A stretch of DNA of 64,000 nt from Plotosus lineatus (lineage: Eukaryota > Chordata > Actinopteri > Siluriformes > Plotosidae): the NCBI GenBank assembly GCA_024760905.1, contig CM045729.1, positions 75,128,550-75,192,549 on the forward strand, in the 5' to 3' direction. The notes under the pieces were generated by a model. The model had not been told where the DNA came from. It was given only the letters and a program-made list of their open reading frames with translations, and searched no databases. Position 1 is the stretch's first letter, and each line of letters opens with the position of its first letter. Positions 46,936 through 58,094 of the stretch are shown here, in pieces. The position numbers were made by a program, and so were the translations under genes.

Positions 46936-47844
46936 TCCTACATGTAGGATTTGTACATTCGACTCGAAAGCTCTGTAGCATTACATGTGTCGTGCACACG
47001 TCATGTGTCAGGTTTTAAAATGCAAGCTCACTTGGTTAAAAATAATAATCATATAAATATCTTTTCTTAGAAACCTTCTCTGCTGTCCTGAATACTATAA
47101 GAAGCACTGACCTACATTTACAACTTAATTTTTTTTTTTTTTATTACTTAGTATTTTTTCTGTTAAATCGTTTTAATTTACTCCCAACAGTCTATCCTCT
47201 TAATTTTGTAGCCTGTCTCTGGATGTTAGATTTATTTGTCCAATCAGATTCCAGCTTATGTGTTGCCAGGGCCTTCAGAATCAGTAGGCTGATGTCACTT
47301 AAACGTTTCTTTAATAATCATATTTCAGATTCACATCACAGGGCCAGCTAGCCGGTCCACGATAACGTTAACATTTTTCCATCGTCTGATTAATTGGGCA
47401 GAGAAAAATTGTTCGGCAGCTGAATAGTCTGTAGCTATCTACATACTATACATTTGAGTTAGAATGTTTCACATGCACACTGGGTTAGGAAGCAGAAAAA
47501 ACTGACTTGGTATTGGACATTCTTAAAAATCCATTTACAAGGCGGACTTTTCCAAAAAAAGCTGTACATCGTAAAAAGAGGTCGACTAACCTCAAAGCTA
47601 GCTAGCTTGTCTCAGCCCGGGAAAGGGTTTGTTCGCTACCTCCAGACCAGTGCTTACAAGCAGTATGTATGAACAACGTATTTGGAGATAAAGGGTTAGA
47701 TGTGCTTCTTGCTTTAGTATTAATGGTATTCACCCTCAATGCAATGCCAGCACTTGTTATATTGTGTTCTTGTATATTGATCAAAGTGTCAACCTATCAT
47801 TTGTCTCCAGTATTAGCAAGTTAGCTATTGCTAGGCTAACAAAG
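46936..47844. other. Sequence without recognised features
   Basis: No repeat family or credible exon recognised. Confidence 0.5.
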
Positions 47845-48060
47845 ATACAAATTACTGTTTACATTCACACTTCTGGGAAAGTTCGAGAAACCAGTTGACC
47901 GAATGTGCATGATCTTTGGACTGTGGGAGGAAGCTGGTGCAGTGGAGAAAAGAAATGCAAGCACAGTGAGAACAAGAAAAACGCCACACGAGAACAACCA
48001 TGGCATTTATCCCTGAACTTTTTCACTGTGAGGTCGCAGTGGTAACGACGAAACCATTGT
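47845..48060 (-). mobile_element. SINE4, degenerate
   Basis: TGATCTTTGGACTGTGGGAG, AAATGCAAGCACAGTGAGAA and TCACTGTGAGGTCGCAGTGG match the minus-strand SINE4 order in heavily mutated form. Confidence 0.55.
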
Positions 48061-48103
48061 TACTTCTAATAATGCAGTGGCCATTGTGAAGGCTAGCAAT
48101 GTG

Positions 48104-48421
48104 AGGCAGTGGTGGTCTAGTAGATAGGGGGCAGGATCGCTGATCCTAAGGTTGGGGGTTTGAGTCCCCACAAGGTTGTCACTGACCCCACCCCCGTGCA
48201 GCTAACTGGGTTATCTAAGGCGGGCCATGTCACGATCTATGGTGAGAGGCATGTAAAAGAACCATTGCTGACTTTCGTAAAGAGTAGCTGCAAAGCCGTC
48301 AGCATGTTTCTGTCCCTTGCTAAAGGGTTGTGACAGGAAGGGCATCCGACGTAAAAACCTGCGCGAATCAGACGATTCGCTGTGGTGACTCCTGAGAAAG
48401 AGAAAAGGCCGAAAGGAGAAG
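48104..48421 (+). mobile_element. SINE1, tail B, with small deletions
   Basis: Head GGCAGTGGTGGTCTAGTAG with a weakened B-box (GGTTTGAGTCC). The tail keeps GGGCATCCGACGTAAAAACC and GATTCGCTGTGGTGACTCC. Confidence 0.88.
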
Positions 48422-48722
48422 AAGATTGTGAAGGATAGATGTTCACACCTTCAAAGGTCATTACTTTTTTGCCAAAATGCATTGGTTGAAGAAAAAAGGT
48501 GTCATTTATTCATTAACTATACAACGCTCTTTTTTCATTCATAGTCTGAACGTTTGTACTTCGTACGTAGTTTTATCGTAGGACTTTCCTTAACTGACCT
48601 GTTTTCTTTGGACCTATAATTCAGTGGAAATTTGGTAAATCTTTTTTTTTTTTTTTCTCTTGAAATTATATGCTTTTTTCTGTTTCTTAACAGTTGACTT
48701 TATTTATTTACTGTATTATTAC

Positions 48723-49082
48723 GCAGTGGTGGTCTAGAGGTACAGGGCACTGGATCGCTGATCCAAAGGTTGGGGGTTCGAGTCCCACTCTCTACAAGGT
48801 TGTCACTGCCCCCCCCCCCCCAGTGCAGCCAACTGGGTTATCAAAGGCGGGCCATGTCTCTCACTGTCTATGGTGAGTGGCATGTAAAAGAACCATTGCT
48901 GACTTTCGTAAAGAGTAGCTGCAAAGTTGTCAGCGTGTTTCTGTCCCTTGCTAAAAGGGTTGTGACAGGAAGGGCATCCGACGTAAAAACCTCTGCCAAA
49001 TCAAATGTGCGAATCAGATGATTCACTGTGGCGACTCCTGAGTAAAAAGGGAAAAAGCCGAAAGGAAGACAGACAGACAGAC
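48723..49082 (+). mobile_element. SINE1, tail B, full length
   Basis: Complete copy ending in GACAGACAGACAGAC. ATTATTAC at 48715-48722 and 49083-49090 is an 8-bp duplication. Confidence 0.93.
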
Positions 49083-49205
49083 ATTATTACACAATAACAG
49101 TAACAAGACCACTTAGGCACAATACTGTCATTGTCACCACCCCAGCTCATGAGTTTTGTTTTTGTTCTGTATCTGTTTACAATAACAATAACAAGTTATT
49201 GTGCA

Positions 49206-49473
49206 GGGGCAGTGGTGGCCCAGTGGGAAGGTTCTGGATTACCGATCCCAAGGTTGGGAGTTCAAGCCTCACTTTCAACGGTTGTCATGCATTTAAAAGA
49301 ACCAATGATGACTCTTGTCAAGAGTAGGCTGCATAGCCATCAGTGTTTCTGTCCTGCAATGGCCTGGGGAGCTGTCCAGGGTGTGCTCTGATCTTGCCCA
49401 GAGTCAGCTGCGATAGACACCAGCCTCCCCGCAACCCTAATTAGGATTAAGCAGTTCCCAAAATGAATGAATG
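49206..49473 (+). mobile_element. SINE1, tail A, diverged
   Basis: Shortened body and changed head (GTGGTGGCCCAGTGGGAAGG). AAGTTATTGTGCA at 49193-49205 matches AAGTTATTCTGCA at 49474-49486, 12 of 13 bases. Confidence 0.88.
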
Positions 49474-49486
49474 AAGTTATTCTGCA

Positions 49487-50292
49487 CATGTGGTCTTGTT
49501 CTGTTATTGTAAACAGACACAGAACATAAACATGATTAAACACAGGTAAATAAGATAAATTAAGCCTTGAGCTATGGTGGTTACACTAGGAAACCTTTGC
49601 ACCAATCCAAAATGAACTGATAATGGAAGATAAAACAAATGGTCTGTCATGGGTGCTTTTAGGAAATACAGTCTTTGCATGTAAGGTGGCTCAACACAGC
49701 TTTGCATGTCTGAGGGACATGTAGAAAAATGCTGGAGAGCAAAGATAACTTATATTTACATATAAATTCATGAATTACATGTTTTCACATTATCACAGTA
49801 TCACACTAAATGGTAGTAAAGGAAATGGTCAATGTGTTTTGTGACGACCCTTTGTTTTAAAATTATAGCAGCCTCAAGTAGTTTGTGCAATCTAAGCTAA
49901 TGGGCTGTCTTACTGAGCATCATGCAGGACCAGCCACAGTTCTCCTGGAGATTTTGACTGTAACACTTGCTTTTGTATTTGCATGCAAAACACAGGAGCC
50001 TTCATATATTTTTGCCAGAAAAGTGATCTTTTACATAATATGCTGGTTTCGTTATTGATATACCATACATACATTTACTCTGCGGAAAACTGTTTTGAAG
50101 TCTCAAATGTCTTTGTACAGACTTGATAACATACAAGACAAAAATCAAACTCTATAGCAAAGTTTATACAAAAATATACAGGGTAATAAGACTTTTGTAC
50201 GGTACCTTAGCAAGGCAGGAAGCCTAAGGTTTCTTAAAAAAACAACTATGATTACGACTCCCTAAGCACTGCCAAGCATAACCCTATACAAT
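49487..50292. other. Sequence without recognised features
   Basis: AT-rich; no element or exon recognised. Confidence 0.5.
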
Positions 50293-50640
50293 CTATCTAT
50301 CTATCTAGTGCCTGAGTCGTAGGACGACCATTGGCGACCCGCCATGAAGGACAACGCCCTGGTTATCATCTTCATGGAGGTTTTCTTGGCAGGATTAGTG
50401 CAGTGGTTTGCCATTGCCTTCTGCACGATGCGAACCTACGAGCAATTTATAACGGCCAATTAACCTCCTGTACATGTCTTTGGATTTTGGGAGGAAACCG
50501 GAGCACCTGGTGGAAACCCATGCAAGCACGGGGAGAACATGCAAACTCCACACAGAAACACCCAGGCCGGGAATCAAACCCAGGCCTTCTTGCTGTGAGG
50601 CAGGACATGCTAACCACTGTGCCACCGTGCCACCCGCTAT
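50293..50640 (-). mobile_element. SINE4, tRNA-derived
   Basis: The complement begins with a tRNA-like head (GGTGGCACGGTGGCACAGTG, then CTGGGTTTGATTCCCGGCC, a near-perfect B-box) and has the body CACACAGAAAC / GAGTTTGCATGTTCTCCCCG and GGTTTCCTCCCAAAATCC. Short (CTAT)n units mark the 3' side at 50292-50306. Confidence 0.8.
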
Positions 50641-50874
50641 ACAATAACTGCAGTTAAAGTCCTATAAGTAACATGTAACTGTAACCTTATTTAGCCACAG
50701 TGATTACATTTCTATATGTGTCCTTTTAAATCTAAAAAATGTTTCAGAGAGTAAAAATCTCAATGTGTAGAGGAATCCAGACAATGCCATAGAGTCAAGG
50801 ACAGGATACAGTAATTGCTTCGTCCTGACTGTCTTCACCAGTTGCTTGGCAGGAGACAAGGAAGTGTGTGGGAG

Positions 50875-50899
50875 GTTGCGTCACTAGAGGTGACGCAAC
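50875..50899. repeat. Short perfect hairpin
   Basis: GTTGCGTCA and TGACGCAAC (9-bp arms) separated by CTAGAGG. A second pair, ACCAGTTGC (50837-50845) and GCAACTGGT (50895-50903), overlaps it. Confidence 0.8.
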
Positions 50900-50933
50900 T
50901 GGTATACACACACATGCATATATATATATATAA

Positions 50934-51051
50934 AACAAAAATAAAAGGACAGGACAAAGACTTTCTATTGAAACTCCATTTATCACTACAGATCTGTACA
51001 GATAAATGGAGTTTCAATAGAAAGTCTTTGTCCTGTCCTTTTATTTTTGTT
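50934..51051. repeat. 118-bp near-perfect palindrome from a Penelope-like element end
   Basis: Two 59-nt arms centred on AGATCT (50990-50995) with only two mismatched pairs, next to the centre. The outer part of each arm is AAAGGACAGGACAAAGAC, TTTCTATTGAAACTCC, ATTTATC or its complement. The left arm matches 54834-54895, where the same sequence continues into a hammerhead-like fold, so the palindrome is an inverted dimer of a mobile-element end. Confidence 0.93.
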
Positions 51052-51134
51052 ATTTGCTCTACCAAAAAGTATTGAGCACTCTCCTATGGAAGGATCTACT
51101 CAGAAAATCCTATATATATATATCATCATCATAT

Positions 51135-51383
51135 ATTAGATTGAGATGGTTTGGACATGTACAGAGGAGGGATAGTGAGTATATTGGTCGTAGGATGCTG
51201 AGGTTGGAACTACCAGGCAAAAGGCCCAGAGGAAGACCAAAGAGAAGATTTATGGATGCGGTGAAGGCGGACATGAAGGTCGTTGGAGTATGAGTAGAAG
51301 ATGCAGAGGATAGGGAGAGATGGAGGCAGATCATTTGCTGTGGCGACCCCTGAAGGGAACAGCCGAAAGGAAAAGAAGAAGAT
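51135..51383 (+). mobile_element. RTE-clade LINE, 3' fragment
   Basis: [40 protein letters not shown], then a broken end near a TGA at 51291 where other copies read VREED. The 3' UTR keeps GGCGACCCCTGAAGGGAACA and GCCGAAAGGAAAAGAAGAAG and runs into a (TA)n tract. Confidence 0.87.
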
Positions 51384-51566
<183 letters not shown>

Positions 51567-51568
<2 letters not shown>

Positions 51569-52793
51569 GCATTTATACATATTATTGCTTGAAGTACTTG
51601 GAGGGCAATTCTTCAGCCCTCCAACCAAGCCCTTCAACCAAAATCATCATGGTCAGTGCACTGGTAAGCAGACAGGGATGGGTGGAAGTACCACTGTGCA
51701 TGGGGAGGACAAAGGAGGAAGGCCAGCTAATCAGAGGGCACAGCACACCATGATGCAACACTATAACAGGGAAATAATAAAACATGTGCTAACCTTATTA
51801 TTTGACACTCGGGTGTTGTCTTTCATATCTATTCCATACTTTAACAACATTTATGGGTTCAAACAATGGAAAAAGCATATCTCCTCTTTAAAAATTATAT
51901 ACCAAACATGCAGTAGTAAAGGACAAGGCTAGCGAAGTCTTGCAACTCAGTGTTATCCCTTTAAAAGTCTACGAACATTTATAGCAATGTAAACAGTACA
52001 AAAACTGAGCTTCTTTTTATAAACACAAGGGATGAGGAAGCAATCTGGCCTGTAATATATTTGCCAAGATTATGCTTGCTGCTTTAGCATTTAGTCCTCT
52101 GCCTACCGAAAAGCACTTCAACCCTTCCAAAGGTTTTGATATGTACATCCTGAAAAAGAAACAACAAAATAGCAGTGTTTCAACAGGGGATGAATATGTA
52201 AGCTCAGTGTGTATAATATAGGCCAAGTGCAGCGACAGCCTTGAAACACAATGTCTGCAAGTTCTGCAATCAACTGTGATTGTGCTGACACGTGTCCCTC
52301 AGTGTCCCTGGGTTCATGTTTGTGCTGAAAGCCAGGCACCAGAGGCAGAAATGCAGACTGATGGTATTACATGATTTCAGAACTGAAGTCATTTGTCCTG
52401 AGGGGGGCAGAACAATAATGGCAGTGGAGCTGTGAACAATACAGTGCCAAGACATGCAGGAGGCTTCTGGCCTGCTGAGGAGATTACGTTTCATGAAGGT
52501 GAATCTGCTGGCTTCACGCTGCATGACACTGTGCTTGCCCGCGTGCTACAAAAGCTACCTTTCAGCCAGCCTAAACCAAATAAGGAAATATGACATTTCA
52601 CTGTGTGTGCATGATAAATCATGTTCAGAGTGACTTATTTCATACCTAGATAGCTTTTGTTAAGGCAAAAACGCTCACAATTGAAAAATAACAAGCTGCA
52701 ACCTTCTGAGCTTGCATTTTCATTTTCACTGTTTGATCTGTCAATCCATCAAATAAACACCGGCGCTCTGGAGCAAGAGAGCGGAGAGAAAAA
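51567..52793. other. Mostly unique sequence
   Basis: No transposon ends recognised. Frames of 67-84 codons on the minus strand (51582-52524) have no recognisable domain or splice structure. Confidence 0.5.
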
Positions 52794-53000
52794 GACAGAG
52801 AGAGAGAGAGAGAGAGAGAGAGCGAGTGAGAGAGAGAGAGAGAGAGAGAGTTTCATTTAATTCCCACCAATCCCATTTAGCAAGGCACAGACCCTAAAAC
52901 CCAGAATGTTTACTGTAGGAGGCTAGAGATACATGTGAATGGATTTTGCCCATTTTGTTAATCGAGAGAGAGAGAGCGAGAGAGAGAGAGAGAGAGAGAC
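52794..53000. repeat. Two (GA)n arrays
   Basis: Imperfect GA arrays at 52794-52850 and 52965-53000, separated by 114 bp of unrelated sequence. Confidence 0.95.
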
Positions 53001-53103
53001 AGAAGTTTAATTCATAGTAATTAGGAATTATATCATGATTACTATATTACCTTGAAAATGTTTTCTATCCTTCATTTAAGCATAATTGTTTAATCGTAGT
53101 ATT

Positions 53104-53454
53104 CAGTTCAGTTCATTTTCTGTACCCGCTTAATCGTAATTTGGGTCGCGGGGAGGCTGGTGCCCATCCCAACCAACTTTGGGCGAGGGCAGAGTACACC
53201 CTGGACAGCTCGCCAGGCCATCGCAGGGCGGAAACACGCTGACGGCTTTGCAGCCTACTCTTGTCGAAAGTCAGCAATGGTTCTTTTACATGCCTCACAC
53301 CATAGACGGTGAGAGACATGGCCAGCCTTTGATAACCCAGTTAGCTCCACTGGGGGGGGGACAGTGACAACCTTGTGCAGAGTGGGACTCGAAACCCCAA
53401 CCTTTTTTTGGATCAGCGATCCAGCGCCCTATACCACTAGACCACCACTGCCCC
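53104..53454 (-). mobile_element. SINE1, tail A, full length, perfect 13-bp duplication
   Basis: Minus-strand copy of 351 bp. TAATCGTAGTATT stands at 53091-53103 and 53455-53467. The tRNA head is at the right. Confidence 0.96.
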
Positions 53455-53467
53455 TAATCGTAGTATT

Positions 53468-53872
53468 TTCAGCCATATTTGTACTATGAACATCCTCCCA
53501 CTTTCTCATTAGGATTTAGTTTGGTGTTCTAAAAGATGATCTGTAAATCAATAAACAAATCCCTAATCTGTACACTCATTGGTTAATAAAACTATAAGAG
53601 TGTAAAATTGGTTGCCACTGCGAAAGATGCTGTGAAGTAGATGGTCTGGAAGGTTTTTCAGGGTGTACCTCACCTTTGTCCAGTCTTGGCTGAGATGGAC
53701 ACCAGCTTACATGTGATGCTAGTAGAAATAAACAGCTCAGCAAATCAGTGATGAGTAAAGTGTGTTCTTGTGACCCACGATCATTCAGTTCTGTCAATAA
53801 AATCTCAGAGTGTTTATGGTATTTGATGGCTTTCTGTGTGTTGAGGGAATGTTGACCTGTCGCCATGCAATA
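53468..53872. other. Mostly unique, with a degenerate tail-A-like piece
   Basis: At 53640-53710 TTTTTCAGGGTGTACCTCAC and GGCTGAGATGGACACCAGC resemble a much older relative of the SINE1 body and tail. Nothing else recognised. Confidence 0.45.
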
Positions 53873-54269
53873 CAGTCGGCTCCCAACTTACAAAGACCCC
53901 TGTGGTACAAAACCCCCAGGTTACGAAAAATATTTTCCTGAGTTTTCATCCCAGATACGAAACAACCCCCTCTTATGAAAAGAAATTCAAAATTCAAACG
54001 CGCCAATCAAAATTTCATACGACGCGAGAGTTGCTCTCTCATTGGCTGTCTCTCAACATCCCGCCCCGCTGGCCTCCCAGATAGAGACAGAAGGAAGCTT
54101 CACTCTTTAGTTTTTAATTTTTTAAGTTGTTTTAATTCAGTAAATGTTTAATAAATGTGGGCGCATTTGAGCTCATCCCGATCCCCCAAGAAATCAAATT
54201 AAAGTTGAGTTTGTCAAGCAGGGAATGCGCTTTGAATTCACGTCTTGTGGGCGTGGCCCGCAGTGCGTG

Positions 54270-54313
<44 letters not shown>

Positions 54314-54432
54314 AATAACGCTTTAGTTTTTAGTTTAGTTTTTTAAGTTGTTTTAATTCAGTAAATGGTCAAGCAGGGAATGGACTTTGAATTCCGTCTT
54401 GTGGGCATGGCCCACACCGCGCGCGTGCGCGC

Positions 54433-54485
<53 letters not shown>

Positions 54486-54758
54486 GTATGTGTGTGCGTG
54501 TGTTAATAAAAAATTATTAACAATGGTTTAATTAATAAATATGTTCATAAAATGGTTTAATAAATAATTTTCTTTTACTTTTAACACATATTTCATACAA
54601 AACTTGTGTAATTTTATAATTTTTAAAGGGTTTATGGGGTTTATCCAGTCCAAAGACTGAAGCCTTGGAACGAATTAGACGTTTAACATGTAAAATACGA
54701 CCCCAACTTACGAAAAGGGCTTTGAAACAGATTCATTGCGTAAGTTGGGGGCCGACTG
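53873..54758. mobile_element. P5 pogo/Tigger-like element, copy 2
   Basis: An 886-bp copy with ends CAGTCGGCTCCCAACTTAC and the complement of GTAAGTTGGGGGCCGACTG, beside TA. Its two (GA)n tracts (54273-54310, 54433-54482) stand at the same places as in copy 1. Confidence 0.87.
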
Positions 54759-54833
54759 TATATGGAAATACATTCAAGTGGTTGTATTTGTGATAGAACA
54801 ACATAAATATCAAGTAAATAAGATATATATATA

Positions 54834-54943
54834 CACAAAAATAAAAGGACAGGACAAAGACTTTCTATTGAAACTCCATTTATCACTCCAGATCTGTTTC
54901 GAGGGGTGGTGAAACCATCCTCTCTCTTCAGGTGATTATAGAA

Positions 54944-54945
<2 letters not shown>
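54834..54945 (-). mobile_element. Penelope-like element end fragment
   Basis: Minus-strand fragment with a hammerhead-like fold at its 5' side, then ATAAATGGAGTTTCAATAG, AAAGTCTTTGTCCTGTCC, TTTTATTTTTGTG, bounded on both sides by (TA)n. Many Penelope-like retroelements are known to carry small hammerhead ribozymes in their terminal repeats and to sit in TA-rich repeats. Assignment to this class is inference from those two traits; no reverse transcriptase is present. Confidence 0.6.
54882..54936 (-). ncRNA. Hammerhead ribozyme-like motif (probably inactive)
   Basis: Read 5' to 3' on the minus strand: stem I AUCAC (54936-54932), core CUGAAGA (54931-54925, fits CUGANGA), stem II over 24 nt (54924-54901) with GAG..CUC, GG..CC and GGU-UUC-ACC pairing, core GAAA (54900-54897), stem III CAGAUCUG (54896-54889), then G and A at 54888 and 54887, and the other stem I strand GUGAU (54886-54882), exactly complementary to AUCAC. 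The base expected to be U before the cleavage base (position 16.1) is G here, so self-cleavage is unlikely. In the related palindrome at 50988 this base is U. Stem III is self-complementary, as in small hammerheads thought to act as dimers. Confidence 0.62.

Positions 54946-55032
<87 letters not shown>
54946..55032. repeat. (TA)n microsatellite
   Basis: About 43 TA units immediately beside the Penelope-like fragment. Confidence 0.98.
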
Positions 55033-55033
<1 letters not shown>

Positions 55034-55469
55034 GTATAAGTATAAGCCATGGTGTTGCACACAATCGTTTCTTCGGGGATTAAGAGTACATGATCCTTCA
55101 TTTCAGTCCTTTAATAAATGTGCATTGTCACACCTTTTTATCAAATATATCAAATAATATCAACATTAATTTCAAATAAGTCACTTATTTATACTGAGTC
55201 ACTTTACATGAAGCTTAAAACAGCCAATCAACACTTACAATATGTGAGGTACTCAATACCAAAAGTAGGGTTCTTGCAAAAGTCATGTACTTGCTGTGGG
55301 TTATACAGACTTCCGGTCTTTCAAGTGCACAAGGGTGCCGTTGAACTCATTTAGAACACAGCCTGCACTGATGTGAATTCCAGCAAAGCGGAGAGTTCTT
55401 TCTTTTGTGTAAGTAAGTAAACTTTATTCAAGAGATGCATACAAAGAATAAGTACAAATCCTAATGAAT

Positions 55470-55824
55470 GTCTGTCTTCCTTTCGGCTTTTTTCCTTTTA
55501 CTCGGGAATCACCACAGCGAATCATTTTGAATTGCACGTTTAATTTGGCAGAGATTTTTACGTCGGATGCCCTTCCTGTCACAACCCTTTTTTTAGCAAG
55601 GGATAGAAACACGCTGACGACTTTGCAGCCTACTCTTTACGAAAGTCAGCAATGGTTCTTTTACATGAACTTCTCACCATAGACAGTGAGAGACATGGCC
55701 CGCCTTTGATAACCCAGTTAGCTGCACTGGGGGGACAGTGACAACCTTGTGGAGAGTGGGACTCGAACCCCCAACCTTTGGATCAGCGATCCAGCGCCCT
55801 ATACCACTAGACCACCACTGCACC
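55470..55824 (-). mobile_element. SINE1, tail B, inserted in P6
   Basis: Full-length minus-strand copy. ACAAATCCTAATGAAT stands at 55454-55469 and 55834-55849. An extra ACAAATCCT before the right copy suggests slippage after insertion. Confidence 0.92.
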
Positions 55825-56177
55825 ACAAATCCTACAAATCCTAATGAATATTAATATAAAAATAAGTATACACTCTTAGGATTCTGCTAAAAGATAATAA
55901 ATATCTGTAATTGTTCTGTAATTTGTGCATTAGGGTTTTCATTCATATTACAACTCTTTTTGCTTAACTGAGTATGCATGGTAGATTGTGCCAATCTGAG
56001 CAGATAGTTAATTCATCTCTGTGTATGAGACTTGCACCCATGCTAGTAGGCTTACGCTTCTGACCAACCATATTTGCTTAGGGTTACAAAAGTCCACAAA
56101 ACAGTGTAAACACAAAGATCACAGAGACGACGTCTTAACACAAGGGTAACACACTATATAACTGATTATAACTGATA

Positions 56178-56196
56178 TATATATATATATATATAT

Positions 56197-56241
<45 letters not shown>
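56178..56241. repeat. (TA)n(TG)n microsatellite within P6
   Basis: About 11 TA units and about 20 TG units. Confidence 0.97.
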
Positions 56242-56243
<2 letters not shown>

Positions 56244-56509
56244 ACTCTGTAGTTTGTAAACAATGAATGCAGCATCATTGCCTCATTACGTCAGGGTACT
56301 ACGTAGGTAAGTCTAAACTCAAAATTTGACTTTTTTTTTTTTTGAAAAAAAAAACCAAAACGTAAAATCGAAAAAATGTAAAACGGATGAACATAAGTCG
56401 GGGAGCGTCTGTACTTATAAATATACAATATACATGTAACAAACCATGTAAGTAAAATGTAATCAGTCTGTAAATATTAGCATTAAGGAGACTGAAAGCT
56501 TGAAAAATC

Positions 56510-56620
56510 TTATGCTATGGGTTTCACGGTCCACGGATCTCAACCAAGGTGAACACCTGTGGGAGATTTTGGAACGAGTTGCAGGAGAACAATTATTAAG
56601 GGAATATAATTAGGAAGGTT
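56510..56620 (+). pseudogene. Tc1-like transposase C-terminal fragment
   Basis: CACGGATCTCAACCAAGGTG followed by AACACCTGTGGGAGATTTTG reads DLNQGEHLWEILERVAGEQL. This corresponds to the D-L-N-P-I-E-H-L-W signature near the third catalytic acidic residue of Tc1 transposases, with P-I changed to Q-G. The flanks are not recognisable. Confidence 0.6.
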
Positions 56621-57451
56621 TTCAACCCTTGCGGTGCAGGACCAGAAGCTTCACATTACCCGCAGTTTCCACAGCATGGAGCAGGTGAGTGATGAAAGAT
56701 GAAACTGCAGGGAGAATTTATTTCATGTAGTTACTAGTATCACAAATAGACAGCTGCATTTTGTACTTTCATGCCTCAGTGAAACAAGTGCTGCATTCCT
56801 CCATTATTGCGATGACAATTGATAATACCATTCTGGCTGAGCTCAATTTTACAGAGACCTCTCTATCTGGTCTTATACTTCAAGCCAAATGTGGCCGAAT
56901 GGAGTCACTGACATATATTCAGAGCTGCCATCAGCCTTCAGCTTCATCTCTATTGCTCATGTCAGTAACTAGCTATGAGGATCCCAAGGTCAACACTTGG
57001 AATATATATATTTTTTACCTTTTATAAGAAGTCAAAATTCATATGAAAACAGAAATGCCATAAAAATATGTGGGCAGAATACTATGAGAGAAAAAAACAC
57101 TTGCAAAGCAAAGCCCAGTCTGCAGTATTTAGTAGTTCTCAGCTGAACTCCGAACAGTTGTGAAGGACACTGTAGCGTTCCCTCGGGTTTATTTTTAGTT
57201 CTCACCAGACTCTGTGCTTTCAGACATTAACTTTCTGTTGAGAGTTTTGCAACACACATAGCTAAAATCTGACAGATCTTTAATAGGTGTGAGAACATAT
57301 CCTATAAACGTGAGTATTTCTGAGGACCACTGGTGGGTTGTAAAATGCATACTTCATATACCTTAGCCAAACACATAAAAGCCAAAACATTAGCGAAAAA
57401 CGTCTGGAAGGTTAATTGTTGGCTTTTTTTTTTTTTTTTTTACTGTAGTCT
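56621..57451. other. Sequence without recognised features
   Basis: One 88-codon plus-strand frame at 56761-57027 has no recognisable domain. A poly-T run lies at 57424-57440. Confidence 0.5.
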
Positions 57452-57468
57452 ATGCTTTTTCAATAATT

Positions 57469-58077
57469 GGGGCAGTGGTGGCCTGGTGGTATAGGGCACT
57501 GGATCACTGATCCAAAGGTTGGGGGGGCTCGAGTCCCACTGTCCACAGGGTTGTCACTGACCCCCCCAGTGCAGCTAACTAGGTTGTCAAAGGCCGGCCA
57601 TTGCTGACCTTCGTAAAGAATAGCTGCATAACCATCAATGTGTTTCTGTCCCTTCCTAAAGGGTTATGTGGGGCTGGTGGCGTAGTGGTTAAAGTGCTGG
57701 GCTCATGATCGGGAGGTTGTGAGTTCAAATCCCAGTTAGACCCCCACTGTGCCGAGACCCCTGGGCAAGGTCTTAACCACAAGTGTGCCTCTGTTCGCCC
57801 AGCAGTATAAATGGGTACCAGTAAAATATACTGGGAAGGTAACCTGCGATGAACTAGCGTCCCATCCAGGAGGAGCTGAACTGCTAGTTGCTTCACGTTA
57901 TAGAAACCGGGGATAAGCACTGGCCTGATGAGCCACTATGGCTCGGGTGTACTTTTACCTTAATGGTTGTGTCAGGAAGGGCATCCGACGTAAAAACCTA
58001 TGCCAAATCAAGCATGCGAATTATATGATCCGCTGTGGCGACCCCTGAAAAAGGGAAAAAGCCAAAAGGAAAAGAAG
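57469..58077 (+). mobile_element. SINE1, tail B, split by SINE2
   Basis: Left piece 57469-57668, right piece 57964-58077 with CAGGAAGGGCATCCGACG and CCGCTGTGGCGACCCCTG. ATGCTTTTTCAATAATT (57452-57468) and ATGCTTTATCAATAATT (58078-58094) form a 17-bp duplication with one mismatch. Confidence 0.93.
57669..57963 (+). mobile_element. SINE2, inserted in SINE1
   Basis: Same order as the copy at 43531: GCTGGTGGCGTAGTGGTTA, GTGAGTTCAAATCCC, CTAGCGTCCCATCCAGG, CCTGATGAGCCACTATGGC, ending ACTTTTACCTTAA. GGTTATG before and GGTTGTG after suggest a 7-bp duplication with one mismatch. Confidence 0.9.
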
Positions 58078-58094
58078 ATGCTTTATCAATAATT

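Larger units (their letters stand above)
55140..56411. mobile_element. P6 pogo/Tigger-like element, copy 3, interrupted
   Basis: Matches P6 from TATCAAATATATCAAATAAT onward; the first 190 bp are missing. The right end ATAAGTCGGGGAGCGTCTG lies before a TA. About 525 bp of foreign DNA, including a SINE1 and an unrecognised flank (AGTAAACTTTATTCAAGAG), sits at about 55409-55933. Confidence 0.8.

Noticed and set aside
56178..56241. Alternating purine-pyrimidine (TA)n(TG)n as a regulatory Z-DNA site
   Set aside because: Such tracts are abundant here and nothing links this one to a gene.
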